From contig FN649741.1 in assembly GCA_000310025.1 (NCBI GenBank), forward strand, positions 5,383,983-5,447,982: a stretch of DNA of 64,000 bases, written 5' to 3'. This DNA is from Ectocarpus siliculosus. Its lineage: Eukaryota > Sar > Phaeophyceae > Ectocarpales > Ectocarpaceae. The position numbers and the translations under genes are program-made. A model generated the notes under the pieces. That model ran no database searches. It was not told the origin of the DNA and saw nothing but the letters and a program-made list of their open reading frames with translations. Positions 36,059 through 48,403 of this stretch are shown piece after piece; the stretch's first letter is position 1; each line of letters opens with the position of its first letter.

Positions 36059-39000
36059 CTACACGGGGGAGCGGCCTTGGCCAATCCGCCGGCCGCCCGG
36101 GCTCCCGACTACTCCGCCCTTGACCGCCATCGCGGTGGTGGCAGGCGCAGCAGACCTCAAGGAGGAAACCCCTCGGGCAGCCGGCGATGCGTGATTTCTA
36201 CCGCCGCGAAGCACCTTCCCTCTGGTTCTTCCTCCTCCCCCTCCTCCTCCTCCGCCCGCCTCCCCTGCGCCACTACCGCCATCGCCGCCTCCGCCGCCGC
36301 CGCCGCCGCCGCCGTCTGCTTCTCGGGATAGCTCCGTTTCGAGCTCTACCTCGGAGGACCGCTTCTTCCCCCGATCTTTCTGAGGACCATCAGATTTCGA
36401 CGACGACTCTGTTGCTGCTGCCGCCGCCGCTGCCGTCGCCGCCGCCACCGCGCTGGCTTGTGCTGCACCGTCGCCAGAACGGCTCCCTCTCCCGGCACCG
36501 CAGGCATCTCTTCGAAGAGACTCGCTGTTGTTAGTGCCATCGTTTTTCGTCATTGCCGCCGCCCTCGCGTTGGCGTCAGCGGCTTCTCTGTCGTGACTGG
36601 AACACCTGGCGCCGCCGTTTTCGGCGTTCCCCCCATCGGACCGCTGAGGCGTGGCGATGGTGACGCAGTTGCTCTCTGCTGGGCCCTTCCCTTCGGTTGG
36701 AGTCCCGGAGTGTTGCAGCGTTACGGTAGGGCTGGGGCGTAGGAAGGCCGGCGGCGGGAAAACAAGTCAGCCAGCAGATCTTAGTGCAGGTGGCGTACTG
36801 TACACTGATTTCATCCTAACACATTTTTGGGCATCAAGACGACACACGGACCCAAGAGGTCGCCGGCGACGCGCGGCAGCACCACGCGTGCGGAAAACGT
36901 GCCATCCAAGCCTGGAAAACTGGAAGATGCTCCGACCACCAAAATGAGGCCACGAGGCACACAAACGACCCCTTCTTGAACCCACCCACACCACCTTCTT
37001 GGGAACAACACCACGACGGCGACCTAAAAGCTGGGAAACAGGCGTTCGCACACATGCACGCAAGAGAGGCTGCAAGAAGCGCAAGCTCACGACGCCCTTA
37101 CCTCGTCTCGTGTCCGTTCTCCGCGCCGTGACTGCTGCCATGGCGATCGCCGCCGTCTTCCATTCTCTCGCTAGCCCCGCTTCTCCTACCGCTTCTAGCA
37201 TCCTTTCGGCATTCCGCCCCCTCGACCTCCGCCTCCCCCGCCACCGTTTCCGGTCCTTCCCCGGCCGCAGCCCCTGTCCCCTTCTCTCTCCCGCCTCCGC
37301 CTGTGCTCCAGCTCCCCTCCTCTTCCTTTATGCGCACCACGACCCCGTTCCTGCCACCTCCTGCGTCCGCGCCTTCCTTCGCTCGCCCCTTCCCCTTCCC
37401 AGCACCGCTGGCTACCGCTCCTGCTACCTCTCCCCCTGCTGCTGGTCCTACTACACCTGTCCCGCCTTCCCCCGCCCCGCCTGGTTCCTTGGGGGGAGGC
37501 AGGCTCGCTCGGCGTAGCCGCTTACGCTCCTGTAGGCGCTGGCCGTGACGGTCGCCGCTGGCGGACGCCCCGTTCGGAGCGGTGGAGTGGACGCGGAAGC
37601 CGAACACCCGGGGCACGAAGGCTTTGTCGAGAGGGTCCGGGACCAAGGTCCCGTACGTCATGAAGAACAGGTGCGGGAAAGTGGTTCCGAAGTACGCCCC
37701 GTCCACCCCTGCCACGCCCGCCGGAAAAAATGGTGATCATGAGATGCGGGGGTACAGTTGCGCGGGTGAGGGTGTTGAGGGAACAGGAGTAGGTAGGCTT
37801 GGAGAACGAATCTAGGGCCTTGATCATGGCTGCCACATTTTCCCACGTGGGGGGCGCCACATTTTCCCACGTGGGGGGCGAGGGGGACACACAAGTCCTC
37901 CTGAGAGGGGATAAGGCGTTTGATGCACGTCCCTTTCAGAGCGTAAAAAACTGCAAGATGTGACCGACGGTATGCAAGGCGACAGCCTGCTTGGGGACAA
38001 AAACAAGAGCAGCGTTGTGGCCGATTGGCAAAACTGACATGTTGACTCTGTCACTTTGTATTTAAAAAACACATCATAAGATACCTCACCTCGATAGAAG
38101 GGCCCCAACTCCCCCCCATCCACCATATCGACTCTGCCGCATGTAGACACATGAACCAGATAACCAAGCACTCAACAGCTACAACAGATCAACCCGCCCA
38201 GCGAACACACCTTTGCTGGTGGCAGCCACGCAGGTGTGGGATGCGTGATCGAGGATCACCACTAAAGGGCGCGGCGGTGCCACACCAATGTATGCCAAGA
38301 ACTACAACATACTTTTTAGAAAGCAAACTATGTGGTACAATTGATGGTGCCAAGATGAACCAAACTCACTCTGAGCTGCGTGCGACGGGTGCACGTACAC
38401 GTCCTGGCACTTGGGACAGTACAGCTTCACCGTTTCTATGTGCGGCTCGTCCCGTACTCCTAGAGGAACCACCGACTGCCCCTTGCAGAGGAAGTGCGGG
38501 CAGTTGCCAAATTCCTGAAGGCGGGAGACAGGGGAGACAGGGACGCTCGGCGGTTGATGGCAGGCAATTTTTGGCTGGCAGTTCACGGCAGCGCATGCAG
38601 TACTGATCGACCCGTTACAAGCGAGACATCGAACGCATAGGCACGCCATAAACATCTGACAAACACCACAGGGCGCTCTTGGAACGGCCATCGCTATGGA
38701 AAATCGTCTAGGAGCGATGTCTCGACAGCAGGACGTATGGCGAAAAGGACAGCAGTTGACATGATCTTGCCTCCAGGGACGTTTCTACGTGCGTGTCTGG
38801 TCGATATTCGGACGCCACTTGTCGTCGATATACCAAGCTTCGACCAGCGGCCCACAGCATGAGGTGCTCATGCAACCTACGACAAGCAGGCAACAGCAGA
38901 GAGTGCGAGATACTTTTCGGCCACGCCACACCGCGCAAGGTCGTCAAGTCACGGTTGTATGCATTGCTGCCATGGTGCCATGCACACTTAGAAACAGAAA

Positions 39001-41900
39001 ATACTTATACACGCCGGGAGGCCCGGGGACCCCACCGCACCTGCAGCGTGTACTTCGCGTACATCGCCTCCAGGCCGGCCGCGGTAAGCACGTAGCGCGC
39101 GTGGATCAGGCCGTACAGCGCGCAGGTAGCCTCCATCAGCTCGTGGCTCGCCTCGTTTTGGGCTGCAATATTGTAGTAGCGTTCGTTGTTGCGGTCATCG
39201 GAGTTGGCGGCAGACAAGAATTCACGCGCGTGTTCACAGCAAAAAACATGCAGGGGGCAGGGCAGCATCGCAGAGGGTGTGGGGATAAGAGCAGGTGGGT
39301 GTCGTGGAATCAAGTCTGGAGGGTGACACGTTTCGTAAAACCGGTTTCGTAAGCCGGAGGGCAATAACTCCGTATGCAGCCGCGGCCCGCGAACTGGTTC
39401 CGGTTATAGAGTCATGTCCGTCTTCCAAAAACAAGCAACATCCCAGCAGGCGACACGACTGTGCTGTCGTCCGAAAACAAATCAAGCACATCAGGGCACA
39501 CGCGACGCTTGCGTGTCCCCTTAACACTCCCATCGACAAACATATGGTATATTGGCTCCCCCTCTTCGGAGTCTAGTCTTTGTCGGTGCCACTGCTTCAA
39601 GAGGGACTGCCGATAGATCCAGCCCAAACCGGTGACAAAGTGCAAGGATTGAACAGTTCAAACGGCCGTTGGAGCTCGGTTTGTTTTGCATGTGGACAAC
39701 GGCCTGAAACAAAAGAGAGACTGCGGCTACAACATGCATACAAAGTACATGTTCAACAGCGGGCCTCCTCATCAGTCCCCTCGAAACCAGCCGCAAAGTT
39801 GTTTGCCGTATGGCCAAAATACATGCGTATGCGTATGCATGAGAACGGATCTATGAATACACGTATCGGGGTTGTATTAACCCTTACGTGACTGGGTTAA
39901 TTTGAATTTTTTTGTTTTTTTCCCCACAACTGGCTCTCTGCGGCCAAAGATCTTCCAAGCATGCGTGTACACCCGTAAATCACGGCGGCAAGGATGGTGC
40001 AGCAGTGGGTCCATGTGTGGGGCTCACAGGGATGGGGACGCGGTATATGTAAGGGTGACGAACAGGAGTACAGTAGTACTACTGCTGTACAGCAGTAGCA
40101 GCTATGCGGAGAGAAATAGACTGCTGTACAGCAGCAGCCGTAGTTTCTGAGCAGGTGTGCATGCCTGTCTCCGACAGCAACCATCCGCACAGAGGATGTA
40201 CCTGTGCAAGTAATACCTGTTGGCACACCTTCCCCACCTCATCCTTGGACAGAGCATACGGCAAGCGCAAATGCTAGCGGTGCTAGATGCCAAGACGCTG
40301 ACGGGAAACCGCTTCACAGAAGCGCCAGATCGACAAAAAAACGGCCCGCTCATCAGAGAATCGAGACCATCATCCACTACCGCACAAAATGCATAAAAAT
40401 CGTGATAAATTTAACTATTCTGTACTACAAATAGAGAGCTGTGATCGGAGCTGTGATCGGAGCTGTAGTCCCGAAAACCCTTGCCATTGAGCGAAATTTT
40501 GCACACAGCAGACGAACCACCCTTCACTCCCAATATTGGGAACCACACGCACCGCAATCACAACAACATCAAGCACCGAGGCAGTACGTTAGCATCGGCT
40601 CAGGTGTGCGCTTTCTCTGCTCTCCCACGCGGATGCGGCACCGGGTTGATCACATGTTCAGGGTGCTGTATGTACCCTCCAGTGGTGGTATTTTGCGTTT
40701 TGAATCTTGACAGCTGGTAGGCAGTAGATTGGATCTGGAAAGGATATCTGCCCCACGTCAGAGAGATTAGGCATGGGTGAATAGTATTGTACTATGTGAG
40801 AGTTGTGCGCATTGCTGATAAGCGTGCTTTTGGGGTGGGCTGCCTGTGTCTCCCTGCTGGTCTCTTATGTATGTTTTTTGCTCTTAGCCGAGGCACAACG
40901 GCGATCTTTCGGCACGCAAAGTGATCGGAGCTGAGAACGGAGCTGAATCGGCCTGTAGTCACATAAGGGTTAACAAGAGCGCTCGCCTTTGGTCCGTCGT
41001 AAAATAGCCAAAGCACACATTCATGGATGCGAGAGACTACACATGTGCACTGCGAATTTGTTATACTGCTGTACACAATACCAACACAACAAACCTTGAG
41101 TCGAGCAAAACCCACGTGCACTACCACCTCCGTTGGCGATACAACTCGGACGAATTTGAACCTCCGTTGGTGATACTCGGATCAGTCCACACCCAGTACA
41201 ACGGAACAAGACTTCAAGGGCAAGGCGCTTTCGTTGCAGATTCCAGAGTGGGTGCGGTGCACCCCCAACAACAACCCGCAACCGCACCCCGTGCACGTGT
41301 CTTTTTGCGGGTTGTCCCATCTCCTCGCAGGGCACCGGAGGGGGACATACTGCTGTACAAGGCACATCTCCTTTTTCCTCTTACGAAATCTCCAGTTGCT
41401 GGCTTGCTGCAAAGAGAGCCGTGAGATCTTTGTAACGCCGACACCCGCACAACTCCCCCTTCACGAGTCGGCGGCGTCCGATCTATCGGTTGCGCGATGC
41501 GCGACCCGCGACACGTGCCGCCGATCAATGGCAGAGGCGCGGTGGGGCGTGGAAAAACCTGAGTTTATCCGGGGGCGCGCCTGCCTCGCCTCCGATGGCC
41601 AATTTTCCAGTCCCGAAAGTGAAGGTTCTCTATCGCCAACACCACTGACCATGGAGACGCAGAAACGGCCCAAGAACGCCAAGCTACTGCACCAGCACCG
41701 CGTTGCCCTCGCTCACCTGTGCGGTCGAGGATCAAGTCCAAGCTGTCGTTTATGCGAGGCACGAAGTGGCGCAGCCCGTAGAGGTTGAACGCATCCTCGA
41801 TGTAGCCCCTGTCTATCTCGCAAAACATCTCATGTCCCTCCAGGCCGCAAAACCATTGGATCCAGGTGTCCTCCCCGTCGGAGGACGAAGAGTCAGACAT
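36059..41900 (-). CDS. Protein kinase CK2 regulatory subunit beta, with long C-terminal extension
   Basis: Regulatory subunit that dimerises through a zinc finger and docks the CK2 catalytic subunits. Exon 1, 41900-41717, encodes an acidic serine start ([11 protein letters not shown]) and [20 protein letters not shown]. Exon 2, 39162-39041, has [13 protein letters not shown]. Exon 3, 38514-38370, holds the zinc finger, CPHFLC-x22-CPKC. Exon 4 begins at 37708 with [19 protein letters not shown] and [10 protein letters not shown]. All junction phases agree. The canonical protein ends here at about 215 residues. This one continues in a Gly/Ala/Glu-rich tail. Exon 4 either runs to a TAA at 37098 (about 353 residues) or is spliced at 37102 (donor GTAAGG) to 36731-36059 (about 576 residues). 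The acidic loop before exon 2 looks short, so a small missed exon in the 2.5-kb intron 1 is possible. Confidence 0.9.
37837..37882. repeat. Short tandem duplication in CK2-beta intron 3
   Basis: Two adjacent copies of a 24-bp unit, GCCACATTTTCCCACGTGGG plus GGGC. Each contains the palindromic E-box CACGTG. Confidence 0.85.
40060..40140. repeat. CTGCTGTACAGCAG-type palindromic cluster
   Basis: Overlapping self-complementary words (ACTACTGCTGTACAGCAGTAG near 40079-40099 and ACTGCTGTACAGCAGCAG near 40119-40136) sit in the large intron 1 of CK2-beta. The same vocabulary recurs elsewhere in the window. Confidence 0.75.
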
Positions 41901-42556
41901 CTGACTCGTGGCTCGGGCAGGGCACCCCGCGATACAACGCACACCACCACAAAGGCACAAATGAGGTAGGCAGGTGTGGAAGGTGGAAGGTGGTTGTCGA
42001 TCTCAACGGGGGTTTCGTGGATTCTTTCGCAGGTATTGGGGGTTCATTCTCACATTCATCGATCTAAGATCTGCCGCAAACAGGCAGGTTCGGCACACGA
42101 TCCTGGAGCAGGCAAGTGCATATCTGCATATCTACATGCCTGGTACACAGAGATAGCCGTGGATAATCGGCTACCATGAAAATCCTCTATCTAGAGGCTA
42201 CGTCAGGAACCCTTGTTGAGGAATAACTAGCACGAACATCCATAAGTGTGGTGTCATCAGTTTTGTGTTGCGCTAATAATATAAATAAGAGAGACACACA
42301 ACACGTCGGTAGACAGGTAGTCTACTACTGATGCTGTAGACATGTATTGTCTCGATATGCTCCGTGTGTATTCCCAATCCTTAAGCGCGACCACGTGACT
42401 ACGTCCGTACTGGCGGACGCTAGTACCTTCATACGTTTAGACCCCTCTTGGGAAAGCACTTGCTAACCGCCTCCTGAGAGGAAGTCAAAGACGTCCACAC
42501 TGGCGGGCGGCACAACATTGACAGTTTGAATTCGAATGTTTGTTGGCCAAAAAGAA
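41901..42556. other. 5' flank of CK2-beta up to the GST duplication
   Basis: No gene seen. Presumably it holds the CK2-beta promoter and 5' UTR. It contains another TAGTCTACTACTG / GCTGTAGAC cluster near 42318-42338. Confidence 0.5.
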
Positions 42557-43762
42557 CAGCACTGCTGTCATGACGCTGGAAATCAAAACCGACCCTGTTC
42601 TATTCTCCACAGCCAGCCGTGAAAGTCTCGCACCGCACAACAAGACTTCAACGGACCATACTAAAGGTTATTTCTGGTGGAGCGGCGGGTGGAGGGTTTG
42701 CTTGCGGTGTACACTTTATGTGTTTGGGGGCATGTCGTATGTCATCAATCAATGTACATACAGAAGTACGCGGTCCTTCAGCGATGGTGCACCGGGCCAT
42801 GGGGGCGGGAGGCAAAGGGCTTTGGAACGTGTAACGTCCCGACGAACGGCCACCGCATTACTCCCCTTACGCGTGAGTTCAGTGTACATCTCTCTATTCG
42901 AGGGGTGGGTACGCGATGCCATGCGTAAACCCCCCAACCAGAAACCGGGCGCGAGAACTAAATGTTTCGACACTTCCGTCACGCAGACAGGTGGTGCTGT
43001 CCCCACAAAGGAAGTCTGGATTGGCCATGGACCACGCTTATAAACCCGCGGGGTGCTGTGGTGGGGGGGGAAGAAAAACGGGCGAATCGTTGTGTGACAC
43101 CAACACATCTTCCCGGTGCCGACACGTGTGTCTTGTCGGCAACGCCTCGCATTCGCATCATGCACGACACGTGTGTCCTGCCGACGACGCCAAGTGTAGT
43201 GGTATGCACGCGTGATGAAGTCTGGTTGACCCGTGAAGAAGAACTCACTTGTTGTTACTCTTGTAGAACAGCAGCAGCAGTAGCTGTTGCCTTGGGTATC
43301 GGTAGGAATGACACCAAGGGGCACAGGATCCTCTGCACAAGCAGGGGCTACGAGATCCTGTCCCCTGCTTTTTATCCTTCCGCGGAGAGTTACATCTCTC
43401 CGCGCCTTCTAGAAGGAACCAAGCTCTTCTATGTTCCGTCTACACATCTGAATCCTATAACAGTTCCCAGGTGGGGCCAAGCTGACACTTTTGCGGACGG
43501 AAGATTAATGCAGTCATACAAGACTATGAACGGGTGGGTTATGCAATGACTGCTTGGCTGCAAAGACCACGGGGGTCACCAACTGCAAAGGAAGCACCCT
43601 GCCCACCACCATGACACTTGATTCAAGGTAGGGTTCAAAAAGAGTGCAAGTCGAACGACACAGATTGTGTTTGTTCCTCACTCGAGAAGAAGAGTTCAAC
43701 AGAGAGAAAGGCATGAACACTGCAAAGCCGATATTGTTGGTACCGTTCAAGCCGTTGAACGA

Positions 43763-44903
43763 TCGTGTTCGTGGCGCTACCACCCTCAGCGGTTGGCGTC
43801 GAGACTGGGTACTAAGTTTTCCCAGGAACGGCAGATGAAGAAAAGGACTCATGTTTTATGTCACACATACACGCAAGCCCCACGAGCAAGCGGGTCAGAC
43901 ACGTGTGTGAGTGAAGGGACACACACACACCAACTACCTACAACATGGAGCGCTCACCCCAGTATCACGAGCATACCTGCGTGTGCTCTCTCCCGGGGGG
44001 GGCGCCCTTGGACCCAACCGCATACATACCCATCACACACGTACTTCCCTTCGCTTATCCCCCTCCGAGGACGCACAGATCGGACTCATATCCAATAACC
44101 ACAAACAACCCCCCTACTTGATACAATGTACTATCTTGCAATCCTTCACGGGTAGCAGACTTTGACCAAGAGAGAAGAACACCCCTTGAGAAACGTATTT
44201 CACAAGAAGACTGGCTACGCATGCAACACAAAGTGTCTCTCCTCGTCTCTAGAAACTATGTCAAGCCGTCAACACAAAAGAATCCTTCTCAGCAAAGTAC
44301 CCAACATGTATCCATGCTACGTACATCAGAAAAGCGTCGGAACGAAAACGGACTTTTCTGGAAAAACAACGTCAAAGAATTGACACATCTTCGAACAAAA
44401 CAAAGTTTCAACTACTTCTGCCAATCAAAACGAGCATTCGGAAAGTACCGTGACCCCAACCATTACTCGTCAAAACATGTCAAACCCTTCCTCCAATATA
44501 GTGTCCAAGGGACAAATCCAAAACAGCGCGCACCCGCGAATCGGTGTCGTCCCTGTTGTCCAAGAAACGATAGAAAACACACGCAAACATCCATCCATGC
44601 AAACAGCCCCCCTGCTGCCACATCCCGAAAACTACCATCCCGAGAGCTTGTATCACTTCGCCAACAACCCCCCTGCTGCGACATTCTGCCAAAATACAGC
44701 TTCTAGAAACATGGCCACACATGACACCATGATTTTGGATGCAGGAATAGCAAAGCAAACGAAATCAGAAAACACATGCATAGCAGAACTCGCTGCTAGG
44801 AAGGCAGAGAAAACAACAGTATGAACGCGCAGCACGCATGGCATCAAACTCCACAAAAAGTTCGTACCGCATGCAAAGTTCCTCTTGAACTGAAACCCAA
44901 AAA
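43763..44903. other. 1.1-kb block present only in duplication unit A
   Basis: Flanking sequence joins directly in unit B near 50352 (TTGAACGA then CACAGA). The block has open frames but no recognisable protein. It contains a short direct repeat, AACA(G/A)CCCCCCTGCTGC, near 44603 and 44662. It is either an insertion in A or a deletion in B. I see no terminal repeats that would mark it as a transposon. Confidence 0.6.
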
Positions 44904-45259
44904 AGCACAGAGTGCGTCCGTTCCTCCCTGAAACAGTTCAAGAGAAGAAATCAAACCCAAACCAATGTTATTTTACCGTCCAAGCCTCACACACCACCTA
45001 CTCGCTGACATGTAACACGAGACGAAGTCTGGGCCAGATGCCGACGATCATTGGTCCATTCATGGGTGGCAGAAAACAGCATAAGCAACACACACGAAGG
45101 ACACACACCTACACACAGGAACCCCAAAAGACATTCCCACGTCGACCACCCACTTGCATGCCTTTGGAAACCTTCCAGCCCGTTGTCTACAACAACTTTG
45201 GCGTACCTACAGGACGACTTCACGCATGCAAAGCAAAACTGCTGAGCATTTTTTGTAAT

Positions 45260-48200
45260 CTACTTCTTCGGTCGCTCCTCCATGTACGCCACGATCCTCG
45301 GCTCGGCCATGACCCTCTGCACGAGCGAGGACAGGAGGGGGAACTCTTCCAAGATGGCCGAGGGGACGCTCTCGTCAAAGGTACCGTCCGTGAGCCAGTT
45401 CAGCCGTGCGACAACCGCGATGTCGCCGATGGAGAGCTGCGACAAGGAAGCAAGATGCAATGTCGTCGAGACCACGAAATGGACGGAACGGGCGCAAGAA
45501 TGGAATCGGTCACAAAGGGTCGCCGCGCAACCGGGCCATAGCCTGCGGGTAACGGGGCCCCAGAAAAAAAAAACTTGCGTCCAGGGTGGAAAGAAGCTCG
45601 GCGAGAAGAGCGAAGAAGGTACGCACGTGCTTGTCGGCTACACCGACATTTTCTAAAGACCTGAGCACCTCGTAGTTCGCATCCAATGCGAACTATGTAC
45701 GAGGAGCTTTCTTCCGTACCCATCGATTGAGCTGATGCGGGCAATATGATGTACGAACGGAAGAGCGGGTGAGGGGTGATAGGCGTGGCGATATAGTATC
45801 AATGCCACTTTGAGTATGCTATCCTACAATGTTCGTCATCTTCATACCTTGTCGCCGGCGAAGTACTTGCCGCCAGCCAGCTTCAACGCCTTCTCCAAAT
45901 TGGCCAGCCACCTGCGAAAACCGTTAAATGCAAATGTGGGTGGAGGGTAGACGAGGAGGGGACGGATGTGTGTGTGAGTGAGTGTGAGAGCAACGTTTCC
46001 TCGTGTCAAGCTGTGCATCAAGCGCATGGTCACTCGCTGGTCGTACTACCGTTATCGTCACACATTGCATGTGAGCACCTCGTTCGGAAGCACGGTGGTG
46101 AGGCGAGCAGCGATTCTCATCTCACCACCGTTTAATGTTTCATTATCGCCGTTCAATGTTTCAACATCACGTTTGCATAGCCGAATAAGTTTTGTGAGCT
46201 TGCTGATCGTAAATGCAGACAGCTTCCCCCTAGTACGAGTTGATTACACCAGACGACGGCGGGGGTACTAAGGCCAACGCTGAGGCGGCACTCACGGTGG
46301 GAGAAGTTTCTCGACCAGGTCCTTGAGCAATTGCGTCTGCGATCAGGGCAGGAGACCACGGCGCGAGCCAAGACAAAGGAGGACAGAGAGAGAAGAAAGT
46401 GTTGCTGTGTCATGGCATCAAATCTCGCTAAGATGGCTGACGGGCCGACCGCAGGTTGGTGTTGGCCACAAGGACCCCAATGTGTACTGCTTCGATGGCG
46501 TTCCATGATGTGTACCAACAAAGATCAAGTCGCGTGTGCGCTGACAACTACCCGCGTTGTCACGTACGACAAGGACATACTACATATATTGCCTCGTAGA
46601 GAGGTTTTGCAGCAGCGACCCTCTTCCATCAGGACAGCAACAGCGAGGGCGCCAAAGAAATACACGAGGGAACAAATGTTGAACCTCGAAGGTTCGGAAT
46701 CTACATACTTCGGAGGAGGGGCGCTCGTTCCCATCCGTGCCCTCGAGTGATAAAACTTGCTAGACCATCGTCAAACAATGAACTTGGCTTCGAGGTTCGT
46801 GTAGATGCAAGCCACGTTGGGGGGCGGGGGTGGGGGAAGATTGCTTGTTGTTCGTAACACAACCGACCAGTAAGTAGACGCTTGCGAGCGACGGCAACTT
46901 GGGGGGGGGAGGGGGTAGTATACATGGAAACATGTTTCACTATTCTGCCTGCCGTACCTTCGCGTCCGCGTCCTTCTCGAAAAAGATGGCTCTCATGTGG
47001 CCATGCATGTCGTTTACGGCGTCAGTAGCACTGTCGGCGAAAGCGGCTTGGATGGGGTCCGTGGGGTACAAGTCCCCCATCTTCCCGACGTAGCGGAGAA
47101 TTGCGAAAGTCTGAGGGATTACCGCTCCATCTACCTCCAAGACTGGCATCTGTTGATACGGCAGAGCTGAGCACGGCGAAAAACAAACGTAGCACACGGC
47201 AGGCGAGACACGTGTGTGTGTGTAGGTTTTAATTGTGCAAAAGTCACTTCACTTGTGACAAACGGCGGGACCACAATTAATTGTTCTCAGCGTTGCACGC
47301 CTGGCAAGAAAAAGATGATCCGGCAACTTTTGTGAACACCGCGAAATCATCCATCCTGGAATAATCATGCAATGCGAAACTACAGCATCTGCTATGGAGT
47401 TTAGTTTGACGCGTCCGTAGTAGTCTACATGTAGACACCTGTTGAGATCTAGCTCTATGAAAAGCTGCTACCTCCAGCACCGTCATGTGCTATGCATACG
47501 TGCTACTCTCGCTGGTGCTCCAGGGCACGAGAGAAGAGACTGGCCGCAAACAAGAAATTGATGTGTAGATAGACCGTTTGTAATGTTCGTGAAGAGCACA
47601 GATCTCGGCGGGTATCCGGATAAAAAGTAGCAATAGATCTTCGCGGAAGACCAAAATCAAGAACAGAAAACTCCTACCTACATCATATATCCAAATAGAC
47701 ACATCCCAGAACCACCTCTCTCAGCAGACTCACTCGGCTTGAGAGTGGGCCACTCCTCAAACGTCACCCTGTTGTCGATCCATTCAACCCCGCTTTGTGC
47801 CAGCGCCAGTCTGAGTTGTTCGCCCAGGGCGGCCTGCGACGCAAACAGTAGGCAAGATATTATACTCTGAACTGGCGGCGTAGTAAGATACATCGCTTGC
47901 AAACAGCAGTAAGCGCCGGCCCGCTCGTAAGAAATACCTACTCCCACTAAAGGCCCACTTAACAATATCTCAACGATTGAGCGCAGGTTGTTAGCTTCGT
48001 GTGATGCGAGCTCTGTGGTGCCGAAGGCTGAGAAAAAATTCTCAACAATCTGACGACAACGCGTGTAGACTAGAAACTCGTAGCCTCGATATTGTGCGCA
48101 TGTTTTCTGATGAGCGGGCCGGTAGTGCTGTAGTCGCGACCGCCGAGCGAGGCGGCCTGCAAGGAAAATGGGTTAGAGCTGGATGAGCACCGTGATGACG

Positions 48201-48403
48201 CCTGAGGCCTTTAAAAACTACCAGCAAGAACGAGCACCAGACGCACAGCACGTGATGAACAATGAACGGACACACACGCTCCGACGGCGGACCATCATCG
48301 CCGACGGCGGATCTTATATTATGGGCAACAAATTTTGAAACAAGCGGTGACAATGTTGTTGCATACTCACAATATCGAAGTAGGTCAACTTCATCGGTGC
48401 CAT
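45260..48403 (-). CDS. Sigma-type glutathione S-transferase, copy A (complete, 6 exons)
   Basis: Cytosolic enzyme that conjugates glutathione to electrophiles or isomerises prostaglandin-like substrates. Exons 48403-48371, 47833-47734, 47166-46958, 46336-46296, 45911-45848 and 45436-45260 join in phase with GT/AG borders to give 207 residues, the usual length. The thioredoxin-fold N-domain starts MAPMKLTYFDI, with Tyr8 as the expected catalytic tyrosine. It continues through LPYQQMPVLEVDG (cis-Pro loop) to PQTFAILRYVGK, the glutathione gamma-glutamyl site. Here Thr replaces the usual Ser of the QS motif. The helical C-domain has LANLEKALKLAGGKYFAGDK and the N-capping LSIGDIAVVARLNWLTDG, and ends EERPKK. 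The start is the ATG giving MAPM; the next in-frame ATG would lose the beta-strand. Its tandem partner is at 50774-53701. Confidence 0.93.

Noticed and set aside
48110-48165. Second exon-like segment in GST copy A intron 1 (CAG|GCCGCCTCGC...)
   Set aside because: Starts like exon 2, but the translation does not continue as GST and the counterpart in copy B lacks the acceptor AG. The real exon 2 is at 47833-47734.
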